Source: Alligator mississippiensis
Lineage: Eukaryota; Chordata; Crocodylia; Alligatoridae
DNA: 64,000 bases
Direction of reading: 5' to 3'
Assembly (NCBI RefSeq): GCF_030867095.1
Contig: NC_081824.1
Coordinates: 145,357,433-145,421,432, forward strand
Part shown: piece after piece, positions 26,831 through 38,900 of the stretch
Layout: each line of letters opens with the position of its first letter
How positions within the stretch are numbered: the stretch's first letter is position 1
Notes under the pieces: model-generated
Database searches by the model: none
The model's input: only the letters and a program-made list of their open reading frames with translations
Told to the model about the DNA's origin: nothing
Position numbers and translations under genes: made by a program

Positions 26831-27299
26831 TAGCTGGCACTGCACCTCAGGGATTCTACAATTGGGCTTCTACTGGTACTTAAACTATCACTGCTGTCTG
26901 TATGCTGCATGGTTGAGGGTATGAAGATGCATTCTAAAACTGGGGAATTTTTTAGTTTATTTACCACTTAGGTTTATAAGCAACTGTTATAAGCATCAAC
27001 CCTTGAAGAAAATACTTTGCCGAATCTTTTTTCTAAAACTGACTTATTCTACTAGTTAACTGGCATGTTCTGGGCATCTTGAGCTGAAGGCCCAAAGGAC
27101 ATTGTTAAGTGATAATGGTCAGCCATACTAGGATGACTCTTGACTGAAGAACAACTTATCGGGAAAACACACAAAAGCAATAGGAAACAATGGACTTCTC
27201 CTTTCTTCTGGTACTGCTGGCAGGCATCACACTTTAAGAACTTTTGAAGTTCAGTTCCACTCCTAACAATCCTGAAAGACAGCCAGACACAGATTGTTT

Positions 27300-28183
27300 T
27301 CAGGAGAACATTAAATAGTATTTATTGAGTCTGCAATGGCAAGGGGAAAACTGTTACACTGTAAGCCACAGCTATGGTACAGTGTTCTTTTTTGCCCATT
27401 CAGGAAACAGTCCATCTTAACGCATGAAAAAAATGGCAGACAGGTTTTTTAACATCATATTTATGCCTTCAATTTTGTATATAGCAAACTATCGTTAATG
27501 TCTTCTTCTTCTTCATCAGTACATTCCCCTCCCTTTTAAACTTGATACCTCTTAATGATTGAGGGTTGGCTGGGAATGATCTACCAAAGTGTGGAGGAAA
27601 CCGAACCAAGTGCTCTGGTGGTGCTCAGTTAGAGGAGCAGAGTGACAGATGGGCATTTAATGGGGAGTGAATATGACTCAATGAAAGGGAGATACTTTCT
27701 TGTGAGTTGAGGTCTCATATTATGGAGAGAATCTCGGTGGAGGGAGGGAAGCTTCAGGGTCTTTATCTGGAGAATAGTGAGGCCTTCTTAGGAGGCCTGT
27801 GTCTCAGGCTGGGTCAATTCTCTGTATGCCCCTGGACTACAAGCCACCAAGAGGCTTCTTACAGAATCTTGTGGCAGAGCCTGTTCAAACATGTTAGCTC
27901 ATATTAACATTTCGTTTTTAACACGGTGACCTCTGAAGTATTGTAGAAAAGACATTGCCCTATATACACAATAGTATTTACAGACTAAATGGCAAAAGAG
28001 GAAATTAGATACAGTGACATTTATATACAGGCATTAGCAAATGAAAAGGTCCCTTGTGTTGATTCAGGGTTGTTCACAGTTCGTTTAAGAAAATCCTTTT
28101 CTTTGAGCATCAGCCCTTTTGTTTTGCAAACGAGCCAGAGCCAGCTTGATGTCTCATTGGGAAATACAGATGTTTGCTCTCAC
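27300..28183 (-). other. DACT2: DACT2 3' untranslated region (predicted)
   Basis: Minus-strand DNA between the DACT2 stop codon and the first good polyadenylation signal, about 0.88 kb. The end point is inferred from the AATAAA at 27326-27321 and could differ if another signal is used. Confidence 0.5.
27321..27326 (-). terminator. DACT2: Polyadenylation signal AATAAA for DACT2
   Basis: TTTATT on the plus strand gives AATAAA on the minus strand, about 860 nt after the DACT2 stop. Cleavage would be expected 10-30 nt further, near 27300. This is a motif match only. Confidence 0.5.
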
Positions 28184-29970
28184 TTAAACCATGGTCATAA
28201 CCTTTAGAGAAGCAGGTTGGAATCTCCTAATCTTCTTCTTCAGTGCTTTCGAGGCTTTAATGCGGCAGATTTTGGGCATGGGGGGAAGAGGTTTGGAAGA
28301 GGTTTGGACAGCTGCAGATTGCCGGACAGATGTTTCAGGCCAGATCAACTCGCTGTCATCTCCATCATCATAGTCAAGAGTGAAGCTACTACTATGGCTA
28401 CTGCCATCTGAATCACTTTCACTGGACTCACTGTCCCCAAAGCGGTTGGCTGTGTAGTCACTAACCTCACCTTCACTGGTCTCTGCAATGGTGGAGTGAA
28501 AGAGGGAAGCACATTCAGCAGAGTACTCAGAGTGGTCTGACTCACTTTTGGCATACGTTTCATGGTGGTGAGGCTTTGAATGTGCCCTCACGCTCACAGC
28601 ACGCAGGACCCCTGCTCTCCTTATGGGCTGTCTTGGGGGCCCAAAGCCAAAACCACTGGCAATATGGGCCTTCGCTGAGATCTCCACAGTGGACTGCCAC
28701 TTGCGCTGTTTCTTCTTGATGGCTGTGTCTACGTAAGTAGTTTCAAGAGAATAGAGGGCATTAGAAGATGCCCTGTAAAGGTCAGGCCTGGATGCCACAG
28801 GGGGCATTCTGAATTGCACAGGGAACAGGCTGGATTCTGAGCAAGATCTGCCTGTAACCTCCCCAGCATATGTAGGTCTCCTAAGAAGGCCCTTTGCTCC
28901 ATGCTGCCTCTGAGGCTGATGGCATTCAGCAGGGAACCTGGCAGCCAGGTGGACTGCCTTTGGCTTTTCTGTACAATAGCTCAGCTTCCCAGGCCTGGGC
29001 AACTTCTCACTGTTCCTCCTCTTGATTTTCACAGACTTCATTTTGGAGTTGGCAAACCTCACTCTAACTCGATGGGATTCTGCAGGGACAAACTGGGCAT
29101 GGACAAATTCACTCTGAGCTGGTAGCTCATGACCTCTCACATTAGCCACTTTGAGGCTGCTGCCCCTTCTGTTAGGCTTTCTGGGCAGGAGGGCTTTCAT
29201 GTTGAAAGTGCCCAGCCTGTCATCCTCATGGCATGGCTGCGAGCTGGAAGAACTGTGCTCCAGGCTGCTCTCCCTCGTTTCTGTCAGAGGAGAACTCCTG
29301 GCAGTTGACTTGGCAGAGTAACAACTATTTACAGCTGATGGCTCTGTGTCAGGCATGGTGGATGCCTGCTCTGCATTCACACACTGCACAGTCTCCTGCT
29401 GCTTGGCACATTCCCCCTCAGGCACCTCTCTCTGCAGCTTCCCTTCAGCTTTGTTACTTTCTAGAGAGCTCAGTTGTTTTTCCAGCTGGCTGTTGCTGCT
29501 GTTAATTTTCACTCCGCCAGCACTGGGGGTTATAATGAGTCTCTGGTGCATTGTGGATGGCTGGCTCTTTGTTGAAACCCGCTCATTGGCAGCGGCCTGA
29601 TTATTCCCTCTGCATCTTGTCAACTGGAGCAGTTTGTTGATGTAACCCCCTGGCCTGGTCTCAATGACTGGTCTAGTCCTAATCAAGCTGGGACCTGTCA
29701 CAGCAGGTGTGGATTTACTGGGGGGAGCATGATTGTCTGTTTCCAGGGGCACCCCCACCAAGGAAAAAAGAGGGCTTTGTAAAGCCACAGCATGAAGGGG
29801 ACTTGGGTAAGGGTAGACATCATTGCCGTTCCTGGAGATCAAGTCATTCTGGTATTTGGGGTCTACGTTGTGGAACTGATGTTCTCCTCCATGACAAACA
29901 GGAGGCATAGATTTGGGGTCTGTTGCTTTCTGAAATGCGGTGTCTGCTGATACAAGCTGTTCTAGGTCAC
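28184..29970 (-). CDS. DACT2: DACT2 coding exon 4 (last)
   Basis: 1,787 nt coding for residues 212-806 and a TAA stop (28186-28184), after acceptor AG at 29972-29971. It opens with [14 protein letters not shown] and the conserved [13 protein letters not shown] and [13 protein letters not shown]. It then has long low-conservation stretches rich in Ser, Arg and Pro, the basic [12 protein letters not shown] (possible nuclear import signal), [15 protein letters not shown], an acidic serine-rich tract and the C-terminal MTMV, a type I PDZ ligand expected to bind the Dishevelled PDZ domain. One uninterrupted large last exon is normal for this family. Confidence 0.96.
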
Positions 29971-32900
29971 CTGGAGGTTGGACAGAAATTAACAAGAGAG
30001 GTAAAATCACAGGTCATGCCACTTTACCTTATATTTCAGGGGCATAGTTCAGAGGGAGATGCCTGTGGATGAGGAAGTATCTAACACTTTCATTGGCATG
30101 CAAGTAATCATGACAAAAATGAGCTTCAATCCTTTAAGAGGCCCACCCTCTTTTGTACAATCTCTTGCAGGCATCTTAAAAGCATGAGGAAAACATGCTT
30201 TACAGATCCCTCTATATAAGAGTGATAAATGCAGTTGGCCAGGCTGTGTTCTGTTACCCACCTTGTAAATCCTGTGTAATATGCCTTTAGTGTGGATTTA
30301 CACTGCCATAATGGAAATCTGCATCCAATTCCCCTGATTTTAAATAACTGAACCTGTGCATTACAGATGGTTTATACTGTGATCGTTTAACATTTGTGCA
30401 CATAAAAAAAAATTTGACCTTTAAAGATGCATGCTCTCACACACACAAAACCCAAACACATCCAAAAACTTAATTATTCTTATTTTGTGGAGAAAGATGG
30501 GGGACAAAAACAAAATAGAGGATCTAACTACAACAAAATCTAAAACTGAGGTCATATAAAACAATCCAAGGAACTGTTAATCCTTCTTCCTTCTGCACTA
30601 GCTGAAGACTCCCTCAGGGTTAGGTTTCTCAAAGTATCTGAGCAAACAAATTCCTGAAATTCCCAGCAGGTGAATATCTTTGGAAATCTGTAGTCATCTA
30701 CCAACTGATGTATAAGGGGCTTAAATAGAGCTAAAAGTAAAACGTCCCTTAACCTTGTAAGTGCTGGAAACTATGGCAGCATTCTTCTATACTGTGCTTC
30801 ATTTAGGCACTACTGAACACTGGCACTTTAAGTACACTGGAAAGCCATTTAAGATCCATGTTGATTCAGAAACTTGCCATGTGAGGAAGCAAAGAAGATA
30901 GTTACCAGTTCTCTCCTCCAAATTTAATGGAATCTCTAGACTGGATCTTTCGGGTCACTGGGTAGCAAGGTTGCAGTGCCTTGTACCTTTCTGAAGAGAA
31001 CTGGTTACTCGTCATTCAAGGCTCCTAGAGTCTTTAATTCTAATAGCCAACATTCGGGGATTTTGTTAAATGGGAGAAAGAATCGGATGTTATGTTGTAC
31101 ATGCGTGTTTTTTTCAAAAAGGCAATTTGAGGAATGGGCTAAACAATAATCTTTATTTGCCAGAGAAATAAAGGACAATGGGCTAAATCCTTAACTGTGT
31201 AAGAGACATCCCTTGAACTTGGGAGTTTCTGGGACCTAGTCCAGACCTCATCATACTTGGGAGTAACCTGTAGGCTGTTTGAAGTTAAACTTGGTTGCCC
31301 AAAGCCCCAAGGATTCCCTTTCTTCCAGGAAAACCTCCTTAGATTAGGGACCAGGAAAGGTGGCTTATAGCTCTTCAACACTGAGGGATTCCTTTGCATG
31401 CAAGATTCCTCAGACTGGAACTCTTAGCTGAATTTCTGTACAGTTTTTCACAGCTGCAAAGTAAAGGGTGGTCAGTTGATTTTCTTCTGGGACTGATACA
31501 TTTTAATTTGTCTTACACAACAGCTTTAGGCCCTTCCTTTGCTTAATTTTAGACATATAGATGAATCCAGGATTTCTTTATATGAGGAAATATTCCTAAC
31601 ACTGTCTGAGCTGGAATGTGGAAGAATTTTAAAATCCAGTGCTTTTGTCCCTTTTTAAATGAAGTGGAGAGAACAGATTAATTTGTTCCATGCTGTAGTC
31701 AGAAGACAGCAGTAGATACCAGAAGAACTGTTTCTATTATATCCATCAGCACAAAATTAAAAGTCAGACAAAAAGACACTAGTGTCAAACCCTCCTAATA
31801 ATGTCCTAAGTCTAAAGGATTCTTATTAGGAAAGTATTCTGTTTAAGATTACATCCTGATTGTTAAATTAATATGCATGCAAATGTCCCAGGTACAATAC
31901 TGTACAACAGAATTTTCAGTTGAATAGCTGCAGACAGCTTGACATTTTTAAGTGTCCCAAGAGATTTTTCTCATAGGACAGAAAGCGTCCTCAGAAACTG
32001 CAGAGCATTTCTGGAGCTTTTTTTTTTTTTGCTTTGCTCTGTAAATGCATACAGGTAGAAAGTTAGCTGATCTAAAAGTATACCTACACTGTAAACTGCA
32101 GTGTGGTACAGGGAAAAATCTTAGCTGGTTTTAGAAGAGCTAGGTGTACTATAATAGAGTTCTGAAGGGGCTGATTTACCCTGCTGAGCAGCATTCTGCC
32201 AAAATCAGATGAGAGTTTCCTGTTGTAACTTCTGGGATCCTGGCAAAATAACCAAAGGGTAAAGCACTACCTGTGTAAAAGAATAAATGTGAGCCTGAAA
32301 AGCACAAGTGCTTGAGTTGAGAGGCTTTGATATAATTTTCCTCTTCACCCATCAATTTGCAAATGTTATATAATGTTACAACTGGGTAAACCAAAGATTT
32401 AGGAAGATTAATGGGTGTGCTCAAGGACACAGCCAGAGTCCAGATTTGAATGCAAGATAAGCTCTCAGGTTCTTGCTGAATGAAATAGGTCATAGCACCA
32501 TCCAGCCAAGGTCAAGTGACCTTTCTGTGTAGATCACCCCCCACCTAGAAATAGTAAATTCTGAAAACAAACATGGGTTAGGTTGTCCACAGTATTTTGA
32601 ATGTAGGTGGAGTGGTATTACCATCCTCATTTAAAACGCATTAAGAAAAGAAATAATATATTAATTTAAACTATTCCTATATATTCCTTGGTTTTTCTGA
32701 GCTCAGCAGTATACTCCCTAAACTCTACTCAAACAGATTAAGAAAAGACATATCATATTAAATGACTTGCCCTTAAGGCACACTATTCTCTACAGAGGCA
32801 GAATTTCCTATTTAGATTCTGGTAATCTTATTCTGTGTGTGTGTGTGTGTGTGGAAAAAATCAGGAAGAACAATGTAACTTATATATATATCTAAATTAG

Positions 32901-35900
32901 ATTGCTCTTCCTGATTGCATTTTTGGCACCTTTTTTCCCAGGACCCATGCAAGAGATTTCCCCTACTAGTTGCAATATTGCTTATTTCACAAACCAGTAA
33001 TCTTAGTAAAATTATTATACACAACTATGTATAATAGCTTGGCCTTCATATGCTAGTTTTATTTTCCTTGTATATGTCATCCGCTCCTACCATTACATAA
33101 AATGTCTGAGTATGATATATCTGAGCATAGGTTAGTAAGTTGTTTGGAGTAGTGTTTTGTTTCCTTTGCTTTGTTTGCTTCTATGTTTAAAATGAAGCTA
33201 CTTATTAATTGTATTTTTCATGCATTATCTTAGGGTGCTAAAAGTGAAACATGGGGCTCTGTCCTCTTAAGACAGCATCCAGCTCTGCAACAAGTTACCT
33301 GTGGAAACTGGCCTTGGTCTGGATCTGGTGGGAGTCCCAGAAATGACTGTGCTAGCCTTCATCCGACATCCGTTGCCGATACAGACTCCTTGCTGCTGGA
33401 ACTTGGTGGCGTGTACCGTGGTTTCATCTGCAGACTTGGGTCGGTAATCAAACACACTGAGCCTTGTTTTAGGCTGCTGAGCACTGGGCAACAGACTGGT
33501 GTGGGACGAGGATATGGACTCACTGTACACAGATGTACAAGAGTTGGACAGTGAGCAGGAACCACCATCACTCAGGTCATAAAAGCCTGTAGAATTAAAA
33601 TAAATAGGAAAATCTTTCTGATTTACCCTGATTTAACAGGCTGAATAGGAGAACAGTACAGTAAAATCAAGTCAGTCCTGAGGCTGCTGCAACCACTGGG
33701 GCATCTTAGATGCACCCTCTTTTGCTCCGCCCTGTGTTTGGATATGGTTGTTGTAGATCTGCACCTCGACCCATCTAGTATGAGGTTAGTTGACTTGCTT
33801 TGTGTCACTGGTGATTCTTCAGGCAAAGTGACCTGATGAAGCCCATCTCCTTTCCAGGTAGAATGGCTGTTGGCTCACAGGGAGTTCATCCCCGCCCTTT
33901 GATAGGTCTTGTTTTTAGTCCTGCTGGGTGTCCACACACCCTCCTCACCCAGGCTAGCTCAGGTGGGGGCACCAGTTTATTTGCCAACAACCCAACTATG
34001 GAATAGACTGTTCTGGTTTATATGTTATGAGATAGCAGACCAAGAGAGGCCTGGTGTGACAGGCAAGACAGTGCAGCAAATAAATTAAATCCCCTTTGCC
34101 ACAGGAGTATATTTACAATTGTTTGGATTTTGCATATTTCTGAGACATAATTCTCATAAATATGCTATAATTTAACCAGAGATTACTGGGATTGGTAGAG
34201 TTCACTCAGGCCTCAAACTAGCATTACATGCAAACACATTTAATTCTATACCATTAGGATTATTTGCACGCTGAAAAGGACAATGAGAGATGATCTATTT
34301 TGAAAATATGGCCATATGTCCCAAAGTAGCAGCCTAGGTTTTCAGAAGGGACTAGTGATTGTGGAAAGCTCAAATTCAAGTTGTGGGTGCCCACGTCAGA
34401 CATCTTCAGAATAGGTTGATTTTTAGGGACTGGGTGCTCAGTATTTCCTGAAAAACAGGTCCCTTTAAGGTGTCTTCAATTTAAAAATTGTAGGCACCCA
34501 AAAATCCCTGGGCAGTTTTGCAAGCATTTGCTAACTTTTGTATTAAAAAGAAGAAATTGAGATTGACCTGATGTCTCAACTGGTCACATCTGATGATACT
34601 ACAGGGGACACTGGGAGGCATGTTTCTCTTGAATGATGATCCCTAAAGTACTAGGGGTTGTGGTCAAAGCAAGGGTAGCATGATTAGCTCCCATAGATAC
34701 ATTGTTTGTGGCTTCACTCTTGACACACTAGGACATAGTACAGTACAGAACAGCATTATAGCTCAAGAGTAAGCATTCTTGGATAGATGGTTCAATTATT
34801 ATCAGTGACTGTGTCCAGATGAGTGCGGCTGTGATTTATGTGGTGCCGCAGACTCATCTGTGGTGCCACATACTGCACATTCAGAGGTTCGGGCTGCAAC
34901 GGAGCAGTGTTGGGGTGGGGATGGGGGAGGGCTGACTCTTGGATATCCAGGGGATAAAAAAACCTGCGCAAAAAGCAGAGGGGCATGTGGGGGCAACATG
35001 TGCCCCTCAGAACCAGAGTCCGGCCAGCCAGAGCCATACTCCCGTTGCCAGCCAGCCTCCAAGTGGCAGGATCACTGCTGTTGCAGCCCCAGGCCTCTAG
35101 GACCCCAGGTAAGGCTACTCAGGCCAGCGCAGTGCTAGCCCCATCCTTCCCTACCCCACCTGGGGTAACCTGCCATGCACCAGAGGGTGTGTGGCACAGG
35201 CATTCCTTAGGGACAACTAGCAGCAGCACAAGGTATGCCACTGCTAGCTGTCCCTGGGGAACCAAATGTCTGTGTTCGTGTGATGATGGTATCCTAGGAT
35301 GATAGGATGGATAAGAATATTATTGGCTCCAGCTTAAAACTTTAGGCCTTAGATCAGTGGACTGCAGACCTTTTTAGCCATGTACCCCTTTACCTGAAAA
35401 ATATTGCTGCTCATATTCTCTATACCTGATGTGTCTCTGCACGTTCATTTCTCAGGAAGAGTACTGACACTGATGTCAATACATGGTGGTGCCATTACTC
35501 ACTGTACATTGACCAATCAGAAGCTCCATTGCCATTATTAAAATTTAGGCACATACCCTTTGGCAAAGTGCCACATACCCCTCGCATGTGTACCACAGTT
35601 TGAAAACTACTGTCTTAGAGGACAAAGAAAAAACACAACTCCATGGCACCTATGTCAAATAGGCAGCAGTTTGACAGAGTCTGTGTGAAGGGATGATAGT
35701 AAAAGCAGCTATTTTCCTTTGCACTGTGTATATGCTTCCAGCCACACAACTCTTCAAATTAAGCATTCCAGAAAGCTGTCAACTTGTACAGTCAATATAT
35801 ACCACAAGTGCCATGTTGCCAAATTATGTATGAGAAAAGCAAAAATTGCACACCTAGGAAAAAGAGTCCTAATTGTGTCTGAAGAGGAAGTGAATGGCAG

Positions 35901-38900
35901 AGAAGTGTCTAACTTCTGCTCAGCTCTCACACAGCACTATAAAAAAGTATTAATTGCAAGGATTTTCAATAGATATGTAGAGATGAATGGGACGAGGTTG
36001 TTCTTATCTCATGAAAGTTTTCAACAAAATGCTTCTTTTATATCAGGGAAAAAACTAGAATTTTCCTGAAAGGGGAGACTCTCACTCAACCCAGCAATTG
36101 CAGTGCATACAGGGAATGAAGAGGACCAAGGTGCACATAATTGGTTTGCCTGAGTCTAATCAGGGACTTGAACCTCAGTCTCTCACACCCCAGGTATGTG
36201 GTCTACCCAGTGGCCAATCCAGACTCTGACTGACCACTTGACCTTTTTTTTAATAACAATTATTCATTGGGCCAGAAAATGTAACTGCCTTATTTCAGTG
36301 TCTGTGGTACTCAAACTGGATTTTTGAGATGGCACTTCAAAGCCCTAGACTAAATTCTATAGAGTAGGAATTTGAATCTTGATTTTCCACATCTCTGCTA
36401 AGTGTCTTAGGCAGCTAATGGTTACTCTTGAATGGATGAGGCTATTCATCTTCTTCCATCTAACTTTTTGAACAGAGTATTCATCTTTGTCAAAACAATA
36501 ACTAGAGTCCAATGGAAAGCTGTGGTTTTGGTGATTTGGTATTTTCTGATGAAAAAATATCCTTGAAAAATCCCTGATCATCTTTCTGAGTACAAGCTAA
36601 AATATTCCAGTATTTTTCCACATCACACCAGCAATATCATGTTCACTTAGTTAATAAACCAAGTTTCTTTCAGCAGTTCACATTTTTTCATCAGAAAATA
36701 CCAAATCACCAAAACCACAGCTTTCCATTGGGCTCTAGTTATTGTTTTGACAAAGATGAATACTCTGTTCAAAAAGTTAGATGGAAGAAGATGAATAGCC
36801 TCATCCATTCAAGAGTAACCATTAGCTGCCTAAGACACTTAGCAGAGATGTGGAAAATCAAGATTCAAATTCCTACTCTATAGAATTTAGTCTAGGGCTT
36901 TGAAGTGCCATCTCAAAAATCCAGTTTGAGTACCACAGACACTGAAATAAGGCAGTTACATTTTCTGGCCCAATTAATAATTGTTATTAAAAAAAAGTTC
37001 CACTAGACCTACAGTCCTGAGAGCAAACGATCAAAAATATGTTACCTGAGCTGGGACGGCTGTCACTGTCCAGATATTCGCTGGAGGTCTTACTAACATC
37101 TAGCTTCAGTTCACTGATTTGCTGGTCCAGCTGATCCAGGTGACTTTTCAAGCCAACATCTTGTCTCCTTAAACGAGACTGTTCACAGATTGTGGAAGGA
37201 GGAAATAAAGAAAAGTCATAATTAGGATCTCAGGGACACCAAATAAATTTCCCATTTGTTTTAGGCAAATTCTACACTCCTACAGCTAAGCTGCCACTTA
37301 AAGCTTTGCTTTGTTAAAGACTACAAAAATTGGTTGCATGCAATTAGCCAAAATCTAGCAGAGGTGTTAAGCACAGTACTTAGCACAACCTAAGTATTCT
37401 GCCTGTCTAAACATTTTCCCTGTATTTTTGTGAAGAAGTTAGTTTTCTCTTTCCCTTCTGGAAAACACTGGGCCTTATCCAACTTCTAGTGAAATTAATA
37501 ATTCTGGCCAGGAGCAATTATGACATTTGGTACATTTCAGTATAGGCTGTGTTATCGGGGGGGGGGGGGGGGAGGGGAGAGAAGGGGGGAAAAGAGATGC
37601 ACTTTAGGACCTTTCCTAATTAAAAAAATCAAGTGTAAACTTATATAATTGTCAGACAAAGCACAATAGGCATATTTGGTTTTCTTGCAAAACTCAAAAT
37701 TTTGATGGATTTATTTGTAGCTGAATAGGTATATTGCATGAACTGTATCTTTTCTGCTTTACTAAAAGTCTTCTTTGTATAGCTCATGATTAGCTCTCTC
37801 TGAAAGTTTTATGCAGGGAAAACAGTATTTTAATTCTTCTGCAATAATTCCTATATTTAAAAGAAATGGTGGATCAAGCTAGAAAGTGACCCTTGAAAGG
37901 AAGCACCTTCTTAATCAGCAAGGGCCTCATCCCACTTCCACTTCAGTCAATCACCAGATGGATCTTGACTTCAGTGAGAAAAAAAATGTGGGCCGTTGTG
38001 CTGTTTTTTTCTGTATATTTTCAGCATAAATAACAAGTGTGCTACACACGTACGTGATTTAAAGCACCCTAAAAATGGTTTACATATAATGTAGAATATT
38101 TTCATTGCTGATTTAGTATGGCACCTTAAATTGAATATATACCAGGTCAGGGCTAGGATTGACAATCGTGTGATGGTTGGCTCGGCTAGGGTCTGCACTA
38201 GGGTTTTGAACTGGCCACAACATGGTCTCTGGTAAATTACTGACTGAAAAATTAACTGGTTGTTGGTCCCAGCCAAAGCCAGCAATCACCTGATTGTTGG
38301 CCTGAGTCCGGACCACTGGGGTGGTTTGAGACTGGCGCAGTCCCTGGTCAGAGCCAACAATCGGGATTGTTGGCTCTAGCCCTGGACTTGTGGGCACCCA
38401 GCTTTCAACTTGTCAGGGCAGGAGGACCCCAGGATTATGATCCTGGGCTACCCCTGCACTGGTAAGTAGAAAGAATGTGATTGGGATTTTATCCCTGATT
38501 CCAAAATTATGGCTTCTGCCATGCATGTGTGGTATAGCAGGAGGCACAATTCTTGGAACTGGGGATCAGATCTCACTTTTAAATGAATGTGTGCCAAGGG
38601 CCTTAGATTTGATTCTCTGCTCTGACACAGGTTTTTGAGGTGTAGTTTTTCACTTAGGCCTACATCTATAAAGTTGATTATGCCCCTAGCTACTGTTGAG
38701 ATGTCTAACTCCCATTGAAACCAATGGGAATTAGGGATCTAAATATCTCTGTGGATGAATGGCTTTGTGCTTTAATGTCCCATCTACTTAAGTGGTAACA
38801 CTAGTACTTCCCCAACTTGCACATGTTGTGAAGATCAACATATTAAAAGTGTGTGATGTGCTTAGATGCTATAGAAATGCACTGTTTAGGCACTTTAGGG

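Larger units (their letters stand above)
29971..33298 (-). other. DACT2: DACT2 intron 3
   Basis: 3.3 kb intron with GT/AG borders. Mostly AT-rich unique DNA. It holds a decayed MIR-like SINE (32340-32480), a TG array (32834-32853) and a short TCTACA-type end near 32076-32105 without a clear partner. Confidence 0.85.
33587..37045 (-). other. DACT2: DACT2 intron 2
   Basis: 3.46 kb intron with GT/AG borders. It contains a GC-rich unclassified block (34810-35290), a hAT element (35355-35612), a possible reversed SINE fragment near 36140-36220 and the 319-bp inverted repeat next to exon 2. Confidence 0.9.

Noticed and set aside
37557..37572. Long G runs here and at 43923-43936 and 47281-47292 as G-quadruplexes
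   Set aside because: Simple homopolymer runs, prone to sequencing error; no pattern of separated G tracts beyond the run itself.
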